From: Multifurca ochricompacta
Lineage: Eukaryota; Basidiomycota; Agaricomycetes; Russulales; Russulaceae
Reading direction: 5' to 3'
DNA: 54,231 nt
NCBI GenBank assembly: GCA_022496185.1
Contig: WTXG01000239.1
Location: 1 to 54,231 of the forward strand
Below, piece after piece: positions 29,391-41,087 of this stretch; the stretch's first letter is position 1, and each line of letters starts with the position of its first letter. A program made the position numbers and the translations under genes. A model generated the notes under the pieces. That model was not told the DNA's origin. It saw nothing but the letters and a program-made list of their open reading frames with translations, and made no database searches.

Positions 29391-29971
29391 TGTTACGAAC
29401 CCCATCTTCTCCGATTTTCTTCCTCCTACCTAACGACGACCCCTCCTTGCCACCTACTTTACACTACCAGATCACGTCTCCATCGTGGGATCCTTCATGT
29501 GCCCTGCTCCCCTCCCTGTGACTGCCTTTGTCTCTGTTTATGTTACTGTACTTGTGCTTGGGTTCTTATCTCTTGTCTCTTATCTTTATGACCAGACACT
29601 TACTTAATTCCCTATCAGAAGCTCGACTCTACGCCGTCCGCTTCTGTATATTTGGGCCCACTTGACTCCGTTATCTTATCTATAGACGCCCATTGGATTA
29701 CGTATATAAGTCCGCTGTAACTACATTGTAGACTTCAGACTTGACTTATTGAATACATCGGTGTTTGTCTTCTGGACTTCCCTTTGAACCCTTTGACTCA
29801 ATCACCTCAGTGCTTTTGGCACTTCCTGCTTAACATCGTCACTAGGGAGCAGCCCCTTTGACTTTGACTCATCCATTCAAAAGCTCCAAGAGGTCCTATT
29901 GATCTCTTATCTGAACGAACATACAAAGCTGTCGCACAAGTCGTGTGGAACGTCTCACACCAGACGTAACA
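29391..29971 (+). repeat. Solo LTR related to gypsy A/C, inserted in gypsy B
   Basis: 581 bp from TGTTACGAACC to CCAGACGTAACA, with AATAG at 29386-29390 and 29972-29976. It has TATA in 'ttacgtatataagtcc' and the AGTGCTTTTGGCACT hairpin at 29809-29823. It is opposite in orientation to its host. Confidence 0.93.
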
Positions 29972-30229
29972 AATAGGTGGGGTGTCGGTCTGGGAGGTGT
30001 CAGTCTGAGATGGCAAAGTGGGGCAGGACATTGTCATTCTTGGGGTAGGTTTGAGAGATTGGCGTGGGGCAGAGAGACGAGTGAGGTTCTTGATACGAGC
30101 CAGAGTGGACACAACTTGTGGGACTACAGAAGAAAAAGAAAGGAAAAAACGCGAAAAAGCGAAAATCACCCCCCCCTTAAGGGTGGCAACGACCCTGGCG
30201 CCTAGATAGAGAAAAATGGTAATGTGTGA

Positions 30230-30965
30230 GAAGGTTGGATGCATTACAGTCATCCTTATCAACCCAAGAATTCTCACTGGCTGGATAACCAACCCAGCTG
30301 ACCAGATACTGAAGCTTCTTATGATGTCCAAAGAAGCAGTGAGCTAAAATGGCAGCAACTTCAAAATGTTCTTCGTTGTTAACAAGATCAGGTGGGGGTC
30401 ATATAAAATTGGGGCCATGTGCTGCCATCTCACAATAGGGAGATAAGAGGTTAATATGGAAAATGTTGTGGATGTGCATGTGGGGAGGTAAAGCCAGTCG
30501 AAAGGCAAGGGGCGAGATCTGTGCGGCGATAGTGAACGGACCGTAATGTTGTGGGGCCAGCTTACTCAAGGGAAAATGTGTCTTGAGGTTTTTTCCTTCG
30601 AGCCATACCTGCGCGCTGACGACAAAGTCGGGATTGGTCGGTGGTCGTGTGGCAAACGTTTGGAATGCTCGTTCTGTGCGCGATCGTGCTGCCTGAAGGT
30701 TCTGTAAGCGTTCGTTGACCTGAGGCACGTTCGTAACAGGAGCTTGCGCGTTCCAATCGAAGGAAATGCCGTGAAGGAGTTCGTGTGGCGACAGTTTGGT
30801 GTGGTCGTGCGGCCAAGTGTTATGTACATACTCGGCCAGTGGGAGATAATCCGGCCAGTGGTGTTGATTGTCACCAAGCCAGAGGCGCAGGTATTGCTCT
30901 AACCAGAGGTTCATGCATTCGCTCGATCCATCAGTTTGAGGGTGGAAGGCAGTGGATAAGTTCTG
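30230..30965 (-). pseudogene. Gypsy B pol: integrase C-terminal part, GPY/F and chromodomain
   Basis: After a single stop at 30966 the same frame continues with NLSTAFHPQTDGSSERMNLW (the Glu-containing end of the integrase core), LAPQHYGPFTI (GPY/F), a stop near 30397, and then LQYLVSWVGYPASENSWV, the chromodomain. Downstream the frame deteriorates in a C-rich stretch near 30170. Confidence 0.85.
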
Positions 30966-32993
30966 TCAGATTTGTAGGACGTCAGCAAGTGCACGGGCAA
31001 AATGGGATGTGAAACGTGGGTCACAATCAGAAATAATGCGTTTTGGGATGCCAAATAGTGGAAATAGGTGTTGATAATACAGTGTGGCGACCCCTTCACC
31101 AGTAATATCCTTCGAGCAAGGTATGAACTTTGCAGATTTTGTACATCCTTGGTCGACAATCATTAGGACAGCATCATATTGTCCCGATGACGGGAGATCT
31201 GTAATGAGATCCATAGCTACATATTGGAATGGGCCAGCGGTAGCTGGTACGTCTAAGGGATATGATGGCGCCTTCCCCACTAGACGAGGTTTATTCTCCT
31301 GGCATTTGGCGCATCCACGTATATAGTCGCGTATGAATGGCTTTAGGTCCAGTCCTTCGTACTTGTGCTGGATCCTTTGTATTGTCTTATTGATGCCTGG
31401 GTGTCCCGCTAGCAGATGATCATGATACCGTTGAAGAATCTTGTGGCATTCGAGGAGTGTTCGGGGGAAGGGAAGTTTGTCGTCGGTTACTGTCTTGATA
31501 AATAATTCATTAGGAAGGACTATAACCTCTTGGTTGTCGTCCTCGCCATGATCTGCATCGGGTCGGTGAGATAACATATCAGCGATAGTGTGTAACTTCC
31601 CTGGAACGTGCTCAAGCAAGAAATCAAAGTCTGCAAGCTCTTGTAGCCAACGAGCTTGTCTACAATTCAATTTTTGTGGTTCTTTAAAGTACTGAAGGTT
31701 ATTGTGATCAGTACGGATTAGAACTCTATGTCTAGCACCCATGAGATATTGTTGCCACGAGCGGAGTGCGACAACAACTGCGAATAACTCGCAATCGTAG
31801 ATATCCCAGTTCCTTTGTGTCGCATCTAGTGTTTTCGATAGATAAGTGATTGGGTGAAGACGTCCTTCCCAATCTTTTTGGCTGAGAGTGGCACCTAGGG
31901 CATAACCTGATGCGTCAGTATCCACGATAAAAGGTTTGTTGAAGTCGGGTTGGGCTAGGACTGGTTGCGATGTGACTTGTTGTTTTAGGGTATTGAAGGC
32001 GTTTTGTTCTTCAGTCGTCCAGTGCCAGGTTTTCTTTATGCTGGTCAAAGTGTTCAGTGGGGCTGCAATTTTACTGAATCCCTGAATAAATTGACGATAG
32101 AATTGGCAGAACCCTAGAAAGGATCGGACCTCTTTTACATTCGTGGGCATCTTCCAGGTGGCAACGCCTTCTACTTTTACAGGATCCATGTGCACACGGT
32201 CAGCCTCCAGAATGAGACCTAGGTATTCGATGCGTGTCTGTTCAAATGAGCATTTCTCCGGCTTAAGATAGAGGTCCAAATCGCTGAGTTTACCCAAGAT
32301 GCAATGTACTTTTGCGCAATGATTGGCCAGATCATGATCAGTGTGGATAAGGATATCATCCATGTAAACAGTGAACCAGGCCCTTCCGTTAGCGTCGCAT
32401 TCGTCCAGTTCTTTTCGGAATTCAGCATTCATCATAGTCTGAAAGGTTGCTGGAGAATTAGTTAACCCAAAGAACATCACATTTGGTTCAAAGAGACTGC
32501 AATTCGTTTTGAACGCCACCTTCCAGCGATCTTCTGGGACGATGCGAATATTGTTATAGCCCCAGCATATATCCATCTTTGTAAACAAAGTGCTACCGCA
32601 GACACAATCTATTAACTCTGGGATCAACGGAAGAGGATACGTGTTACGGATTGTCCAGTCATTTAGCTTCCGATAATCTTGGATGGGTCGGAGCTTGCCG
32701 TCCTTCTTCTTAATAAAGAAGAAGGGTGATGCGTAAGGTGATTTCGATTCCTGAATATAGCCCTTTTGTAAATGTTCCTCCAAAAATTTGTTTAATGCAT
32801 CTTGCTCTCCTGGTCCGAGAGGGTAGATCTTGCAATCTAAGGTGGCTGGTGCGTCGGGTTTCAATTTGATTTGATGATCCCAGGGGCGTGGTGCGGGGAA
32901 GCGCTGCGCCTCCTCATTACTAAAGACTTTGTGATGTTCATGGTACTCAGGAGGTACGACCTGATCCCACAATCTTTCTGTTTTGTCTTTCAC
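30966..32993 (-). CDS. Gypsy B RT, RNase H and integrase core (675-codon open segment)
   Basis: This segment of the Pol polyprotein copies element RNA into DNA and starts integration. RT contains [26 protein letters not shown] and the catalytic YMDDIL. The Ty3-type RNase H has DTDASGYALGATLSQ and RTDHNNLQYF. The integrase zinc domain has HLLAGHPGINKT and CAKCQENK, and the core has MDLITDLPSSGQYDAVLMIVD with both Asp. The segment ends in one stop, after which the frame continues (30965-30230), so the full product is interrupted once. It is translated as part of a polyprotein, so ATG 32993 is not a real start. Very little decay compared with gypsy A. Confidence 0.88.
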   Translation of the reverse strand: MKDKTERLWDQVVPPEYHEHHKVFSNEEAQRFPAPRPWDHQIKLKPDAPATLDCKIYPLGPGEQDALNKFLEEHLQKGYIQESKSPYASPFFFIKKKDGKLRPIQDYRKLNDWTIRNTYPLPLIPELIDCVCGSTLFTKMDICWGYNNIRIVPEDRWKVAFKTNCSLFEPNVMFFGLTNSPATFQTMMNAEFRKELDECDANGRAWFTVYMDDILIHTDHDLANHCAKVHCILGKLSDLDLYLKPEKCSFEQTRIEYLGLILEADRVHMDPVKVEGVATWKMPTNVKEVRSFLGFCQFYRQFIQGFSKIAAPLNTLTSIKKTWHWTTEEQNAFNTLKQQVTSQPVLAQPDFNKPFIVDTDASGYALGATLSQKDWEGRLHPITYLSKTLDATQRNWDIYDCELFAVVVALRSWQQYLMGARHRVLIRTDHNNLQYFKEPQKLNCRQARWLQELADFDFLLEHVPGKLHTIADMLSHRPDADHGEDDNQEVIVLPNELFIKTVTDDKLPFPRTLLECHKILQRYHDHLLAGHPGINKTIQRIQHKYEGLDLKPFIRDYIRGCAKCQENKPRLVGKAPSYPLDVPATAGPFQYVAMDLITDLPSSGQYDAVLMIVDQGCTKSAKFIPCSKDITGEGVATLYYQHLFPLFGIPKRIISDCDPRFTSHFARALADVLQI

Positions 32994-33005
32994 TTTAATG
33001 GCAAG

Positions 33006-33473
33006 TTCTTGTGTGATATTAAGGCATCAGATCTTTTCACCAGGAAGAGCAAAGTGGATCTGTTGGTTTAGTCGTCCGTTCTGCCAATCAATTTGTGGGT
33101 TCATTGCTGCAAACCAAGGGTACCCTAAGATCATATCATCAGTACCAATGGATGTGATGTAGAAGCGATGTCATTGGAGCTTGTTGTCTGTAGATATTAA
33201 CAGATCAACACATTGGGTAATTTTGTTTGTGGCATTGGGGGATCCATCTGCGTTTTGTAATTGCTTCAGAACCATTAATCGTTTGACTGGAAATCTGTTT
33301 TTAATAACCGTCCAGTAACTGATGAAATTTTCTGTGGCTCCACTGTCCACAAGTGCTTGTATATAGGCCTTTTTTGTCACTCCATGTAGGGGAACAGATA
33401 TTTTCATTGCTCTGAGTGGTGATCTGAATACATGATGTGATACTAGTGCTCGAATGAAGGCCATGCCATTCAA
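33006..33473 (-). pseudogene. Gypsy B aspartic protease region
   Basis: The minus strand carries QALVDSGATENFIS (catalytic Asp) near 33350 and, after a stop at about 33170, IGTDDMILGYPWFAAMNP, the second half of the retropepsin fold. It would cut the polyprotein. Two stops separate it from Gag and RT. Confidence 0.8.
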
Positions 33474-33520
33474 GTGATATAAAAATCCTCATCTCCTTTG
33501 AATTGATTCTGTAACTCCAG

Positions 33521-35110
33521 TCACTGTTCATCAGTCATGGTCTTCAGCGCAGCCACCAACGCAGGAATGCTAATTGCAGAAACAGAGGGTGCCGTGAGCA
33601 CTGGGGAGGGGGCCGCGGGCGCAGTGGGTACTGCTGCTGTCGTGGGTGGCACTTCCGAGATGGTGGCAGTCCAAGCCAGCGCGTTTACACCAGTCCTAGG
33701 TTTCTTGTTTGGGCAGTTGCGGACAAGGTGACCTCGTCGTCCGCATTCAAAACAACGTCCTTCCTTCTTATATTGTTCCTTTTCTTCAACAGTGACAGCC
33801 TTCTTTATGGTATCTACGTCCATGGCGTTGGGATCGCGTTTCTTGTAAAAGGTGAACTTGCTTCCACGCGGGGACGGATCTGTGTTCTTTTTCTTACCAA
33901 TGATACCTCGGAGAAAGACCCAGTTAGCTTGGTGTCGTCTAGCTGAGTCAGTGGCTTCCTCTAGTGTTTGCGGTTGGTCCTGAGTTAGGATTGTAGTGGC
34001 TAGTCCAGTGGGCAGTCCACGATAGAAGTACTGTCGAACACTGGCGTCGTCTAAGTGTAGCTCAGCCCGAATGGCTAGATCGCAGAACTCTGCGATATAA
34101 TCATCAATGTTGCCATCTTTCATTTGCAATCTCTCGAGCGCTTGCAGCGCTCTTTGCCCTACCGCCATGTCAGACCAGGCGGCAATGAAGGTTTGTCGGA
34201 AGACATCCCACAGTCGTTGAACTCTAATTCTATTTTGAGCAATGTCGACTAGCCAATTGGTCTGCTCTTCGACCCATCGATCGACTTTCGGTCCTCTCAT
34301 CAATGCCAACACATACGCTATGCGGCTTTGCTCGTCCAGAATGGTAGCCACATATTTGTTCAAAAACAAGTGTAGCTCAAGCTGAGCAAACCATCGCTTG
34401 GCCATGGAGCGATCTCCTTCGAAGAAGGGTGGAGGTGCCCCTTCAATACGACCCGCTACTGGGATGTTTGGTACGACGCCTGGTACAGGGGCAGGACCTG
34501 GTGGGCCTCCTCCTCCTGGTGGGCCTCCTCCTCCTGGTGGGCCTCCGCTTCCTCCACTTCCTGGTGGGCTGCCTCCTGATAAGGTTTGTCCTGTTCCTGT
34601 GAACTGGGTGGGGGTCGTTGTTTGGATGGACGCTCCGAAGGAGAGTCTTCGGGGTCATCCTGGAGTTGTACTAACTGTAGTGGGAACTGCTGTCATCATG
34701 GATGTTGTGAGATTGCTTAAAAGGGAGGCTGTTGGTGGTAACGTGGGGAGCGCTATGGGTGTGAGGAAGGGTTCCTCGGGTAAGTTTAATCCTGTTTCTT
34801 CGGGTGCTATGCACACAGCTTCGATCTGACTGAGATGATTAGGATGTATGTGGTACCAAACACCTTGGTACCAGTCAACGGCAAGGTTAGTCTGTCGATA
34901 CAGGACCCAGTAACCGCGGAAGGGAATGTCTTGCTCGCGCGCTTCAAGCCAACACGCGGATCACTTCAGATGCTGAGGGAGGTTGTCACTGGTCCTGGGA
35001 GGGAGTACAAAAGGAAATCGAATGGAAGTCGTGGTGTCGGGAGTCGGGGCAAGGGATGCATCATCGTCTCCTTGCGATTCAGGTGCATTTCTCTGGTTTC
35101 TATGAAGTCT
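33521..35110 (-). pseudogene. Gypsy B gag (open part 33521-34405, N-terminal part with stops)
   Basis: The open 294-codon part contains the retrotransposon Gag capsid region (MAKRWFAQLELHLF, LQMKDGNIDDYIAEF, FYRGLP), the RDPNAMDVD linker and a CCHC knuckle CFECGRRGHLVRNC. Upstream the same frame continues through a Gly/Pro tandem repeat (three copies of an 18-bp unit, about 34498-34560) and a segment with WYQGVWYHIHPNH that parallels VWYHIRYSDSRHSW in gypsy A gag; two stops occur there. Confidence 0.82.
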
Positions 35111-35125
35111 GTAAGTCTGTTCTAA

Positions 35126-35706
35126 TGTCACAGCCAGGTGCATGCTGTGTCAAGACCAGAGAGTCGTTCGGATTCAAGGTAACTAAGTCAAGATCAAGAC
35201 CACAACTAAGTCAAGTTAAGCCCACACAAGATAGAGGGGCATGTGCGAGATATGGGATCGAACAGCGACACTAAGTCCTGTCACAAGCCACTGGGGTTCG
35301 AAGTCCCTTTAAGTCGCAACTTAAGAGGGTTCAAGGGAATCTTTTAGTGAGTCAAAAGAAACACCTGTATTGACACAGGAGAACAGACTTAGAGTCTGTT
35401 CGTCTCAAAACTACATAGGTTAAATACAGTCCAGTCGCTATCAGAGATAAGGGTCTAGCCAGTAAGATAAAGTGATGTAGATATAGTAGAATGATATCAT
35501 ACTACGTCATAGTGATCTCATGGCTACGTCAAACTACATCATGTAAGTACAGAGGATGGGCTAGACCAAGACACAAACAAGCAACAGAGGGGTTGCGCCC
35601 TCTGTGATATACAGTCAGTTAACCTAGTTAGATAGATCAGCTGATACAGCCCATGCAGTTGTTCCAGACAGTCAAGAAGAAAAGAAGAGATAATCAAACC
35701 GTCACA
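35126..35706 (-). repeat. 5' LTR of gypsy B
   Basis: 581 bp, flanked externally by ATAAG. On the minus strand the LTR ends in GCTGTGACA and is followed by TTAGAACAGACTTAC. No tRNA 3' end complementary to that was recognised, so the primer is unclear. Confidence 0.93.
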
Positions 35707-35711
35707 ATAAG

Positions 35712-38591
35712 TGAAAACAGGGGGGTCTTGGTAGTGCCATTGGGCCAGGAGTTGTGTGCGAACTCTGCTGTGGCTAGCCAGTCAGCCCAATCATCCTGTT
35801 GTCCATTACACCAGAATCGAAGGTATTGTTCCAGCCACTGGTTTGTCCTTTCTGACTGTCCATCCGTTTGGGGGTGGTAGGCTGTCGAGATGTTTTGAGT
35901 TACATCCAGGGTTTTACAGAGAGCTCTGGCAAACATAGAGGTGAAGCATGGGTCGCGGTCAGAGATGATCTTTTCAGGGAGGCCATAGTGCCTGTAGACG
36001 TGATCCAGGTAAAGCTTGGCTACTCCCTCTGCTGTGACAGACTCATTACAGGGTATGAATAGCGCTGCTTTAGAGCAGTCGTGATCCGTGATAGTCAAGA
36101 TTGAGTTGTAGCCTCTGGAGATGGGGAGTTTAATGATAAAATCCATCGTGATGGTCTGGAATGGCAGGGTGGTTGTGGGTGTAATTGGGAATAGCGCTGG
36201 TGAGTGCAGATGTGTGTTTACTTTGTTGGCTTGGCACTCTGCGCATCCTTTCACATAGTCCTCCACGTCCTTCTTCATATTCAGCCACCAGTAGTCTCAT
36301 TTGGCTAGGGCATATGTATTGGCAATACCAGGGTGTCCTGCAGAGGGAAGGTCATGGTGAAAATGGATCACCCCCCTCTTAATGTTGTCACCACCAGTGA
36401 CAACGAGTCAATCCCCATCCTTCCACCAGAGGCTGTTGATTTTTTTCAGATTATGTGCCTCTGCCCATGATTCGCATAGTTGCTGGTTCATATTCTGCGA
36501 TATTTGGGTCCACAAGTCCATGTCGTGAAGACTGACGACTGCCGTTTTTGCGAAGACCTCTTCGGGGAGAACCATAACATCACTATTATCCTCTCCTCCA
36601 TTATTTAGATCCAATCATTGTGATAGCGCATCTGCTCGTGCATTGCGGCTTCCTGCAATGTGCTTCAATACAAAGTTGTATTCTTCTAATTCCAGGACTT
36701 CATGGGCAACTCGTCGACTGATCTTGTGGGGTTCTTTCCAATAAAGTAGATTGGAGTGATCAGTGTGGATAATGGTTTTGTGAGGAGTTCCTGCCAGGTA
36801 CGGTCGCCAGTGTCGTAGTGCCTTTACAATGGCAAGTAGTTCCCTGTCCCAAATATCATAATTCTGTTCTGCTGGTGAAAACGTCTCTGAATAGAAAGCA
36901 ACTGGGTGAAGCAGTCCTGTTGTGTCCCTTTGATTTAATATGGCACCGTTGGCGAAGTGGGATGCGTCAACTTCGAGTTCAAAGGGTCTTTCTAGGTCTG
37001 GTTGTAAAAGGACTGGTTCTGAACTAACAATGTCCCGAATTTGTTCAAAGGCTCACTGGTGTTCGCTTGCCCAATGCCAAGGTACATCCTTCTTTAACAG
37101 TCCATTCAAAGGTTGAGCTATCCCAGAAAACCCTTGTACAAAGCGTCGATAAAAGTTACAGAATCCAATGAAGGATCGTACGTCCTTGACACATGTGGGT
37201 GTCAGCCATTCCTGGACTCCTTGTACTTTTACTGGGTCCATTCGTACGCATCCTCCCTCCAGGATAACTCCTAGGTACTCCATGCTCTGCTGTTCAAAAG
37301 AGCATTTAGCTGGCTTGAGATACAGGTCATGCTCATGCAGGATATCCAACACTTGGTGGACTCATTCTCGATGGTGGTTTAGATCATTTGTGGTGGCCAC
37401 CAGTATATCGTCCATGTATACCACTACTTCACCAGTAAGGATGAGATCGCGGAAGATGTGGTTCATCATGGACTGGAAGGTGGCGGGTGAATTGGTAAGA
37501 CCAAAGAACATGACATTCGGCTCAAAGAGCCCTTGATTGGTTTTGAACGCTGCTTTGCACTGATCTCCGTCTTTAATCCTGATGTTGTTATACCCCCAGC
37601 GAACGTCCATTTTTGAGAACAGAGATTTGTCTCACATGGTGTCGATAAGTTCCAAGATGAGGGGAAGGGGGTAGGCATTCCTTATGGTGTGGGCATTTAT
37701 TCGTTGGTAGTCTTGGATGGGTCGAAGTTTGCCATCTTTCTTCTTGATAAAGAAGAATGGTGATGCATATGGTGATTTTGATGGACGAATATACCCTTTT
37801 GCAAGGTGCTCTTCAAGGAATGATGTAAGGGTGGTCTGCTCTGCCTGTGACAATGGATAGATTTTACAGTCAATTGCCGCCGGAGTATCAGGTGCAAATT
37901 CAATAGCGTGATCCCATGGTTGCGGGGGTGGGAAACGTTGTGATTCTTCTTCTGAAAACACCTTCCAGTGACGGTGATAGGCTTTGGGTACTACTTCCGC
38001 AAAGGTCTTTTCGGCATGTCCTTCCACTGCCTTTTGGGCTAGTTCTGATGCTTTGGTGACATAACAGTAACCTGGGTCCTCCTCTTCTTCTTCTTCCTTT
38101 ACCCAACATACAGTTGCATGTCGGACTGCATAGTCATATCCTAAAGAAGTGATAAGGACGGGGTAGAATTCCTTGTCCATGGTTGCATCGCTCCAGTTAA
38201 TTGTTGGTTCGAACGCAGCCAACCATGGGTACCCAAGAATCAAGTCTTCTTCTCCCAAATTGGTGACCAGGAAGCGGATGACTTTGGTTCTTTCTCCTAC
38301 TTGGACTTTGAGATCAGTATAATGTGTAATCTTCCCCGCCCGATTGGCAGTCCCATCAATGTTCCATATGTTCTTTTCCTGAGGGAGTGCCAGCATCCCT
38401 AATCTCATGGTCCTTGCCATTCGTGGGCTGATAAAGTTATCGGTGGCCCCTGAATCTATCAGGATGTCACGATCGGCTGTCTTCTGTGTAGTTTCGAAAT
38501 GTACTGGTATTTTCAAAGACTTGAAGCGACTAGTATACACAGAAGTTACATGTAGTGCTTGTGCCCAGGCTGATGGGGTAGAGCCAGTCAA
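35712..38591 (-). pseudogene. Gypsy A pol: protease, RT, RNase H and integrase core, multiple stops
   Basis: Reading the minus strand from 38591: retropepsin with ILIDSGATDNF (about 38450) and ILGYPWLAAF; RT with [26 protein letters not shown] and YMDDIL (about 37410); RNase H with a degraded EVDASHFANGA; the integrase zinc region (SAGHPGIANT, CAECQANK) and core (MDFIIKL, ISDRDPCFTS, TAYHPQTDGQSERTNQW). Stops interrupt it near 37632, 37360, 37053, 36615 and 36405 and just upstream of 36278. The integrase ends at the gypsy B target (35712). Confidence 0.88.
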
Positions 38592-38601
38592 AAATCCTTT
38601 T

Positions 38602-40093
38602 TGGCAAATGCCTTCTCAACCAGGATGGCCCGTACCTCCTCGCTTTCCTTCATCATATTGGCCCATATTTCCTGTGCCTTTTCTTCCTTTGTCAGCGTTT
38701 TCTTTTCAACAGTCGGCGGGTTGTTGTGAATGGGTGTGACTGTAGCCTCCGCCACACGCGCCCCTTTCTTCAGACATTCTCAAGACATGTGGCCTTGCAC
38801 TTTGCAGCGAAAGCACCTTCCTTCTTTCATCAGCATTTGTCTTTCATCTTCAGTGAGTGCAACTCGCGCTCTGGTTCTGTTGGCAGAGGTGTCCATGGCA
38901 TTTGGGTCCCTCTGACTAGAGTGTGCGGGTTTGACCCCGAAGGCGGCCTTCCACTGGTCGTGGGTCTTTCCCTTCCTTGTATTGACCCCAAAGCACATTT
39001 GGAAATCTAAGTAATCTTGTTGCTGCCATCAGGCAGCATTGACCCATGTGTCCCAGTCATTGGGGTGGTGGAACTGGATGATGTTCTTCACCAGTGGGTT
39101 GGGTAATCCTTGAGAGAAGAGATCCAGTGTCACCTCTTCATCTGTGTCATAGCCTGCTCTGTTGGCCAGACTCCTGAACTTTGCTACATAGGAGTCTAGT
39201 TCTCCTTTCTCCATCCGCAGGGCCTTCAACTCTCGGGCAGCCTTCTGCTTGGCCTGCCCATCTGTGAACACATCTTTGAACCTCTGGGCAATGGTTTCCC
39301 AAAGGCCTTCACTAGTGGTATGACGACCACTCTCAACTTGTTCGTTCAGCCACCCCAGCTGCTCCATTGTCCAGTCGTCCACTGCTTCTCCCCGAACTAG
39401 GGACAGGAAGAGGTTGGCACACTGGAAAGGGTTGATGATCTGGGGGACGTCATGGTTGAAGTTCTTAAAGGTTGTGAACTCCAGCATGAACTTCTTGCTT
39501 TGTGACTGGTCTCCTGCGAACATTTGTGGCAGTACGCCTGACAAACATCCCAATGGTGGGGGAATGTTTGGAGGTGGGACAGCTGGGGGCAGGGGAGCCA
39601 GGTCTGGGAGTTGGGCGGCAATGGTGGACATATTCTGGTAGAATGGGGTAACAGTGTCGGTGGACTGTATGGAGATCTGGGGAGTTGTCAAAGCAGGGGC
39701 TCTGGACGTGACAACTGCTGGTGCAACTGGGGTTGTAGATGATGCTAATACCAGTGCTTCTTCACTTTGTTCTTCTACGTACTCTTCTGGTTCAGAGTCC
39801 ATGACAATGGCTGGGGGATTCTCTCTCCACAGTCCTAATCCAAATTCAGGTGGGGCAGGTCCTGTAGTGACCCAAGAGTGTCGGCTATCCGAGTATCGGA
39901 TATGATACCAAACTCTTTTCTCGTTGTTGTATTCTACTGGTTGGTATCTTCTGTCATAATAGACATAGTATCCAAACTCAGACTCAAAATCCTTCCAGGT
40001 GGCAGAGCCAAGTACTTGCTGTGAAAGATTATTCTCGTCTCTGCGTTTGATGAGTTCTTCTTTGAAGAGTGTCTGACTGCGGCTGGAAGCCAC
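38602..40093 (-). pseudogene. Gypsy A gag
   Basis: ATG 40093 opens 354 codons with VWYHIRYSDSRHSW near residue 60, a Pro-rich linker, and a capsid-like region (LRMEKGELDSYVAKFRSLANRAG, LDLFSQGLP). A TGA near 39027 is followed in frame by DPNAMDTSANRTRARVALTE and a CCHC knuckle CFRCKVQGHMS*EC with a stop inside. The first 20 codons follow the 5' LTR by only about 20 bases, so gag starts almost at the LTR. Confidence 0.85.
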
Positions 40094-40112
40094 AATGAGA
40101 GACTCGACTTGA

Positions 40113-40700
40113 TGTTACGTCTGGTGCAGGACATTCCACATGACTTGTGTGACAGCGTGATCAGGGGTTCAGGTAAGAAACCAATAAGGCCTCTTGGAGT
40201 CTAAGGTATGACGAGTCAAAGTCAAAGAGGCTGCACTCTAAGACAATGTTGAGTGGAAAAGTGCCAAAAGCACTGAGACAATCGAGTTCAAGGATTCAAA
40301 GGAGAAGTCCAGAAGACAAGCACCGATGTATTCAATAAGTCGAGTCTGAGGTCTACAATGTAGTTACAGCAGACTTTATATATGTAATCGGATGAGCATC
40401 TACAAGATAAGGGACTTGAGTCAGGTGGGCCCGAATATACGGAAGTGGAGGGCGTAAAGCCTGGCTTCTGATAGGGTATTAAGTAAGTGTCTGGTCATAA
40501 AGATAAGAAAGATAAAAGATAAGAAGTCAAACATAAGTACAGTAACGTAAACAATGACAAAGGCAGTCATGGGGAAGGGAGCAAGGCACGTGATGGATCC
40601 CAGGATGGAGACGTGATCAGGAAGTGCAGGGTGGGTGGTAAAGTGGGGTTGTCATTGGGAAGGGTGAAGAAAACAGGGTTACTCGGCAAAGGTTGTAACA
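40113..40700 (-). repeat. 5' LTR of gypsy A
   Basis: 588 bp, the same length as the 3' LTR. The outer side abuts a truncated hAT family 2 element without a target duplication. Confidence 0.9.
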
Positions 40701-41087
40701 AAAAGCCACAGCTTGGGCCAAGCTGGGCCAGGGCCAAGCTGTCTGTGGCAGCTTTGGCTCAGCCCAGACTAGTGATGTTCCGGCCCAGCTTGGCCCAAAA
40801 GCTGCGGCTTTGGCTTGGCCTGAGGCGGCTCTGGCTTTCCTGAAGTCTGGGCCAAGCCAAAGCCGCCACAGATGGCTTGGCCCAAGCCACGGCTTTTGGC
40901 AGAGAGAATTTTATGACATATAACCAGTAGTTATAGTTCAGCTAATCCAAATCTGACTTAGTGTGTTACGTATTGCAAAGCTATATCAAAGAAAAAGTTT
41001 GAAATGCCATGATAAACATGATCATGTGACCCAAATCAACCACTTTGTGATCAGATTTCTACTGATTTTGACGATTGCTATTGCACT

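Larger units (their letters stand above)
27675..35706 (-). mobile_element. Gypsy chromovirus B, complete with target duplication, carrying one solo LTR
   Basis: LTRs at 27675-28254 and 35126-35706 are nearly identical (only transitions) and are flanked by ATAAG at 27670-27674 and 35707-35711. The insertion lies in the integrase region of gypsy A. Gag, protease, RT/RNase H/integrase, chromodomain and a C-terminal region are all present, with few stops. It is the youngest large retroelement of the window. Confidence 0.94.
24456..40700 (-). mobile_element. Gypsy chromovirus A, complete outline, with nested gypsy B and a solo LTR
   Basis: The element has 588-bp LTRs at both ends (24456-25043 and 40113-40700) and a minus-strand gag-protease-RT-RNase H-integrase-chromodomain order. 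It is interrupted by gypsy B (27675-35706) and a solo LTR (26051-26761). The two LTRs differ by about 20 transitions and no indels. The flanks do not match (GGTGA versus AAAAG) and come from different hosts (copia left, hAT family 2 right), so the present copy is a recombinant or one flank was lost. Confidence 0.9.

Noticed and set aside
32871..33071. Plus-strand frames within gypsy B
   Set aside because: They are short frames antisense to clear protease and RT motifs on the minus strand.
34498..34570. GGxPPG tandem repeat considered as a collagen-like gene
   Set aside because: It lies in the linker of gypsy B gag, in frame with the capsid region, and is an 18-bp tandem expansion.
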